From: CAZHRJ01 sp964534765
GTDB lineage: Bacteria; Lindowbacteria; 2-12-FULL-62-27
Direction: 5' to 3'
Assembly: GCA_964534765.1 (NCBI GenBank)
Contig: CAZHRJ010000015.1
Span: forward strand, 1 to 33,868
DNA: 33,868 bases
This document shows, piece after piece, positions 32,208-33,868 of this stretch (positions are counted from its first letter, which is position 1; every line of letters begins with the position of its first letter). Made by a program: the position numbers and the translations under genes. The notes under the pieces are model-generated. The model saw nothing but the letters and a program-made list of their open reading frames with translations, was not told where the DNA came from and did no database searches.

Positions 32208-32292
32208 CAATATAGAGATTCGCCCAAGAATGCTCCATAACGGTTACTCAATGAGAAAATCTAGGAGCAGAAATTCAAAGGGGGGTTACATC

Positions 32293-33868
32293 TTGAAGCA
32301 TGGAATGATTTTGGTTGCGGCCCTTATCGCGGTTGCATTGGTGTTCGCTCCGGCTGTGCATGCGGCGGAAACGACAACGTTAGTTGCAGACATTACGAAT
32401 GACACAAGCCCTGGAATCGATATAGCGGTTACGTCCAGCGGCGTGGCTTACGTGAGCTATCAGAATGCGGCTACAACGGTTCGTGTGTCCAGCAACTCAT
32501 CGGGGAGTTTTAGTACTTTCAACGGCACACTCACGCCTTCCGGTGGTACCGGGGATGCGGTTCGGCAGACAGCGATTGCATTTGCCGGGGATACGCCAAT
32601 TGTTGCAGTCCTAACAAGTTCAGATACGAATATTGAGGTCTGGTATTACACGTCAAGTGCGTTCGTTCTTCAGTTCAGGGAGACTCAATCTTTCTCCAGA
32701 CTTGGACCTGCCGGGGATTCCTACAATATCAACGCCATTGACTTGGCTGCGCGTGGGAATCACGCTGTTCTTGTGTGGAGTAGGTCGCTCCGTGAGCCTT
32801 CGATCTCTGCCGGCGCTGCCGCCAACGCGGACCGTCACGACAGTTTCGGCGTTTATGCCGCCTACATCAATGTTCTGGCTGGAAGTTTGGTCCCTCCGGG
32901 TACCGGTGATACATCACTGATAAAGGCAGATGTGTACGTTTCTGATTTGAAGGCCGTGGCCTCAATATCTGAGGGCGCGGATGACACCAGTCTGGCCGTC
33001 TACGTTGCCTTCTTGGCCGATGCAGACTCCGGTAACACCAACACGGGCGGTGTTGCTGTAGCGGCTGCAATCGATTCGGGTGTTTGGCTTGCCAAGATCT
33101 ACGTCGACACCAACGGCATCTACGAGACCCATGTTCAGCGGTTGACCAAGGATACATTCAACAGCATTACGGATGTGGGTATTGCGGTCGAGCAGAGGAA
33201 TTCTACAGACACCCGGGACTTCGTGACAGTGATAGCCTCGGCATCTGGCCGGATTGGGTATGCGGGCAACAGTGATTCCCTGATTCTATGGGAGCTTTCA
33301 CATACGGCGAATCAGGCTTTTGCCGCCGGTCAGCATTCCGATCCTGTTGTGTCGGACACGTACGCTCAGATCGACACAGGATTCACAGCTGCGCATGGAG
33401 CCCTTGTGACTGACTCCATTACGTCCATAGCTTTCGGACGCAGTTCCAATACCCTGTATTTGGCTTTTGTTACAATTGGAGCTCGTAGTGCAGTGAACCA
33501 CCTATATACAGCTCAGGCAAGTTTTACCAAGTCTGAGACGGCGACTCCAAATCTCATCAACTATGCGGCGCCGGGCATATCAGCGGCCTCGGTTTCGTGG
33601 ACTGTCAGTGATACGGTGTTGCAGAACATCGGCATTTCTTCGAATGAAGTTCCCGCCCAGGCCCGTCTACTCAGCAGACAAGCTGTCAACTACGAAGGTA
33701 ATATTGGTTACACGCCCATCTGGGAGGAGTTGGCTTACGCTTTTTCGGGATCAACATTGTATGTGGCAGGTCCGAACGATCCACGCGATCAAGCATTTTA
33801 CATTACAAGTGGCACAACCGCCGAGTCCAAGAAGAAGGACAGTGCGGTATGTTTGATGGATCGGTTAT
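32293..33868 (+). CDS. Large secreted protein, probably beta-rich, C-terminus beyond window edge
   Basis: An open frame of 525 codons continues to the window edge. TTG at 32293 follows AAAGGGGGG by seven bases and gives a textbook signal peptide (MKHGMILVAALIAVALVFAPAVHA-AE). An in-frame ATG at 32251 has no ribosome site. The mature part is rich in Ser, Thr, Ala and Asp, with repeated strand-like phrases such as IDIAVTSSGVAYVSYQ, TAIAFAGDTPIVAVL and AIDLAARGNHAVLVWS. These suggest a beta-propeller or similar surface protein. The base composition is less GC-rich than the rest of the window. The visible end is KKKDSAVCLMDRL. I do not recognise the family. Confidence 0.75.
   Translation, partial: MKHGMILVAALIAVALVFAPAVHAAETTTLVADITNDTSPGIDIAVTSSGVAYVSYQNAATTVRVSSNSSGSFSTFNGTLTPSGGTGDAVRQTAIAFAGDTPIVAVLTSSDTNIEVWYYTSSAFVLQFRETQSFSRLGPAGDSYNINAIDLAARGNHAVLVWSRSLREPSISAGAAANADRHDSFGVYAAYINVLAGSLVPPGTGDTSLIKADVYVSDLKAVASISEGADDTSLAVYVAFLADADSGNTNTGGVAVAAAIDSGVWLAKIYVDTNGIYETHVQRLTKDTFNSITDVGIAVEQRNSTDTRDFVTVIASASGRIGYAGNSDSLILWELSHTANQAFAAGQHSDPVVSDTYAQIDTGFTAAHGALVTDSITSIAFGRSSNTLYLAFVTIGARSAVNHLYTAQASFTKSETATPNLINYAAPGISAASVSWTVSDTVLQNIGISSNEVPAQARLLSRQAVNYEGNIGYTPIWEELAYAFSGSTLYVAGPNDPRDQAFYITSGTTAESKKKDSAVCLMDRL

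Overview
The window is GC-rich chromosomal DNA from a Gram-negative bacterium. Evidence for an outer membrane is a lipid A 4'-kinase (lpxK), a Wza-like export protein with SLBB domains, and heptosyltransferase-like and polymerase/ligase-like envelope genes. I cannot place it in a phylum. The proteins look diverged, and many genes start with GTG or TTG and overlap by 1 to 4 bases. No phage, insertion sequence or CRISPR array was seen.

Left part (1-8346, minus strand): smc comes first, followed by a small membrane protein, an SLBB polysaccharide export protein and a Wzc/CpsD-like protein whose P-loop lysine is replaced by threonine. Then, behind a separate promoter, come two secreted proteins, the last one cut by the window edge. 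Divergent from smc is a plus-strand group: recR, a pterin-4a-carbinolamine dehydratase, tRNA-Asn(GTT) and a soluble alkaline-phosphatase-superfamily enzyme.

Middle (10580-22802): two overlapping glycosyltransferase genes (GT2, GT9) on minus face a plus-strand run leuB, asd, nitrilase and a FecR-domain protein. Next on minus are a pteridine-reductase-like SDR and two tandem paralogous membrane proteins with O-antigen ligase/polymerase and TPR character. A DHH/DHHA1-like protein lies on plus.

Right part: a DinG-type helicase lacking one of the four usual Fe-S cysteines, a small Rieske protein, and a long minus-strand run trxA, LPS-type kinase, lpxK, cobJ, cobM and a GH57 branching enzyme. A nucleotidyltransferase/partner pair follows. 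The window ends in an AT-richer secreted protein gene (cut by the edge) behind a promoter and a leader that carries an intrinsic terminator and a mutually exclusive antiterminator helix.

The most unusual theme is a set of small palindromic repeats carried in frame inside genes. A 47-bp element is identical in a ligase-like gene and in dinG, and a shorter variant sits in lpxK. All three are read in the same frame, and the ligase-like gene has a neighbouring paralogue without the insert. A 54-bp tandem repeat forms the N-terminus of the GT9 protein, and another strong palindrome lies in the small partner of the nucleotidyltransferase.
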